Assembly: GCA_025923995.1 (NCBI GenBank)
Contig: JAICEW010000029.1
Location: 1-32,775 of the forward strand
Direction of reading: 5' to 3'
Length of the DNA stretch: 32,775 nucleotides
Origin: Vicinamibacteria bacterium
GTDB lineage: Bacteria > Acidobacteriota > Vicinamibacteria > Fen-336
Below the pieces are notes generated by a model. The model ran no database searches. It saw only the letters and a list, made by a program, of their open reading frames with translations, and was not told where the DNA came from. Position numbers and translations under genes: made by a program. Of this stretch, positions 32,101 through 32,775 are shown piece after piece. The stretch's first letter is position 1. Every line of letters begins with the position of its first letter.

Positions 32101-32775
32101 GAGATCGAGCCCGCCCTCGGATCGTGGGTCGGCATCGGCGAGGCCCGACAACTGGTGATGGCCGACATCGACCGCGATGGCCGTCTCGATCGACTGGTCG
32201 CCAACTACGGGAGCAACCTCTCGATCGGTCGCGGCCGGGGCGACGGGACCTTCGATGCCGCCCAGGGGTTCATCACCGGCCTGACGCCGTCGGCGCTGGC
32301 CGTGGCCGACTTCGATCGGGACGGACGGAGCGACGTTGCGGTCGTCCAGCGCGAGGATTCGAGTGTCGTGATGATGCTCAGCACCCGGTGCCAGCCGCAG
32401 CGGCTACGCGTGCAGCGCGAAGTCTCGTCCTGCGACGCACCCGGGGTCCCTTTTGCGGTCCAGCCGCGCCTGGAGGCGGTGGACGACGGCGGCAACGTCG
32501 CGGCGTGCGCGCGCGGCAGCGTGCAGGCCTCGATCGTGACGCAGCAACCGGCGGTGTTGCTGGGGACGACGAGCGTCCCGCTGCTGTCGGGCGCCGCGCA
32601 ATACGTCGACCTCGCGGTCGACCAGCCGGTCTTCGGCGCACGTCTGCGATTTGCCTCGGGAGGGATGAGGGCGGCTCGCGGCCGCACCTTCACGCAGGGG
32701 CTGGGCGTGAACATTGCCGGCCCGAGTCCCGTCGCCCTGGGATCCTCGCCGACGTACGACGCCGGAAGCGGCTAC
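29188..32775 (+). CDS. Large exported FG-GAP/VCBS-repeat protein (3' end outside window)
   Basis: The frame is open for 1196 codons and runs off the window. A signal peptide (about 1-27, ending RPLTA) leads into 21 FG-GAP-type repeats of about 45-50 residues, each with a calcium-loop-like motif such as ADFDRDGRLDLAV. The repeats form one block of 7 (about 50-370) and a second of 14 (about 390-1065), matching three seven-bladed beta-propellers. A Cys marks each block edge (Cys30, Cys377, Cys1068). A different beta-rich region begins at about 1068 and ends in GPSPVALGSS. The protein is probably secreted or surface-exposed and calcium-binding. The start has no clear Shine-Dalgarno sequence; a TAAGAT box at 29161-29166 would give a short leader. 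Codon choice looks less GC-biased than in the preceding genes. Confidence 0.9.
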   Translation, partial: MPGNASKALATAFAGILAALVPRPLTAQSCVSAGFLPAATTAVGPNATGIVAEDFNRDGRIDLAVASAASSSVSLLLAAEPSGFHPAATIPVGPAPFALTSADVNRDSKPDLLVPNRDANNVSILLGDGEGGFTAAPTVGVGVAPVGIAAADFDRDGDVDFAVGNAGSASVSVRLGAGDGTFTGAEVPVGSSPRGIVTGDLNRDGRLDLVVASFDGGAVSVLLGNGAGGFGAATAFPAVAGALGVAIADFDRNGRPDVAVTGFSSDAVAVLPGDGIGGLGVPVVSTATGQPRGIAVADFDRDGRLDLAVSLNAANAVAVLRGEGNGAFVAAAPVPSGDAPNGLVAADIDRNGNADLAIANQGSANVSIALDAPPPACTRSSFPSAPQTFRMGSGDGIIGAGDFNNDGALDVLGLTLGAGLTFMAGEGSGQFTAGASVGQTGTFRALEVADLNADGNLDAVATQPQDGLIRVFLGDGRGGFTQTHYAAGPFPEGLAIADLNGNGVPDLAVTLNGGGVVMTLLGTGTGTFTSGGVWPAGPNPGAIVAYDLNGDGRMDLAVADRPFVPRQVVVLLGNATGGFDLLPPFPVEVYPTGMVAADLSGDGIPDLAVVDYWIPRVVIYTGNGDGTFAMGPDIPLTGNTYAVETADLDSDGRPELLVTNFEPLVSVIRGDTASGFVARHYPIARASSSVGAGDFDSDGRADVAVGDWSGVFSLLRGDGEGGLVTAAAIPVGAAPTSLAAADLDRDGREDLVLGHADGVWTMRGNGAGGLGEPQPTPLGFEPAATLLADMDGDGIVDLVATDPGAGVVVVRSGNGSGTFGAPSAYATGAGARRVASGDFDGNGRPDLAVSNVEAQTVSILLNDGSGTLVAAPPLAMAGMPSGLAVGDFDRDGRVDLAITNRVELEGSFTVWRGQGDGTFTNLATVAAAPFPDDSFAQDLDGDGILDLSVLCDYAFFTIVRHFAGDGRGGFVEIEPALGSWVGIGEARQLVMADIDRDGRLDRLVANYGSNLSIGRGRGDGTFDAAQGFITGLTPSALAVADFDRDGRSDVAVVQREDSSVVMMLSTRCQPQRLRVQREVSSCDAPGVPFAVQPRLEAVDDGGNVAACARGSVQASIVTQQPAVLLGTTSVPLLSGAAQYVDLAVDQPVFGARLRFASGGMRAARGRTFTQGLGVNIAGPSPVALGSSPTYDAGSGY
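29344..32343 (+). repeat. 21 FG-GAP protein repeats
   Basis: The encoded protein repeats the pattern [AG]D[FLI][ND]xDGxxDLxV about every 45-50 residues, 21 times by direct reading. Seven copies precede the Cys377 linker and fourteen follow it. The DNA copies have diverged, so this is a protein-level repeat rather than a recent tandem duplication. Confidence 0.85.

Noticed and set aside
1-32775. Search for tRNA, rRNA, CRISPR, transposase, integrase, toxin-antitoxin or phage genes
   Set aside because: No such gene, direct-repeat array or element end was seen. Gaps are all under 170 bp and are described as promoters, inverted repeats or short spacers.

Overview
This is a gene-dense, GC-rich stretch (about 70% G+C by eye) from a diderm bacterium. 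The large Oar-like TonB-dependent receptor with an N-terminal carboxypeptidase-regulatory domain, the long FG-GAP repeat secretory protein, the CHRD lipoprotein and the abundance of Ser/Thr kinase and TPR proteins fit Acidobacteriota best. A DUF2378-like protein and a kinase carrying HRDISPQN also recall Myxococcota, so the phylum is an inference. No tRNA, rRNA, CRISPR array, insertion sequence, integrase or phage gene was seen, and no gap exceeds 170 bp.

Layout. 1-5913 (minus): AraC-type regulator, O-methyltransferase, double-VOC protein, then an outer-membrane receptor. 5936-7335 (plus): DUF2378-like protein and two small unknown proteins. 7339-11720 (minus): RND efflux pump and its adaptor lipoprotein. 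11883-14938 (plus): coproheme decarboxylase HemQ, DUF962 membrane protein, a PQQ-type sugar dehydrogenase lipoprotein and a GNAT acetyltransferase. 14935-18394 (minus): an outer-membrane barrel and a TPR protein ending in a kinase fold that lacks catalytic residues. 18545-21541 (plus): an intact Ser/Thr kinase, a 76-residue coiled-coil protein and accD. 21548-23730: DinB-like, HXXEE and VWA genes in alternating orientation. 23894-24391: CHRD lipoprotein. 24472-29163 (plus): GAF-GAF histidine kinase, LuxR-type response regulator, pxpA and a pxpB-pxpC fusion, joined by overlapping stop/start codons. 29188 to the window end: an FG-GAP protein with 21 repeats, open at its 3' end.

Themes. Three parts stand out. 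(1) A kinase/pseudokinase pair is divergently transcribed, with the active kinase in line with acetyl-CoA carboxylase beta. (2) A two-component system is translationally coupled to the complete 5-oxoprolinase set. (3) Several transcription units have no Shine-Dalgarno sequence but carry a TANNNT -10 box 6-8 nt before the start codon, the layout of leaderless mRNAs; other genes here have good Shine-Dalgarno sites, so two initiation modes appear to be mixed.
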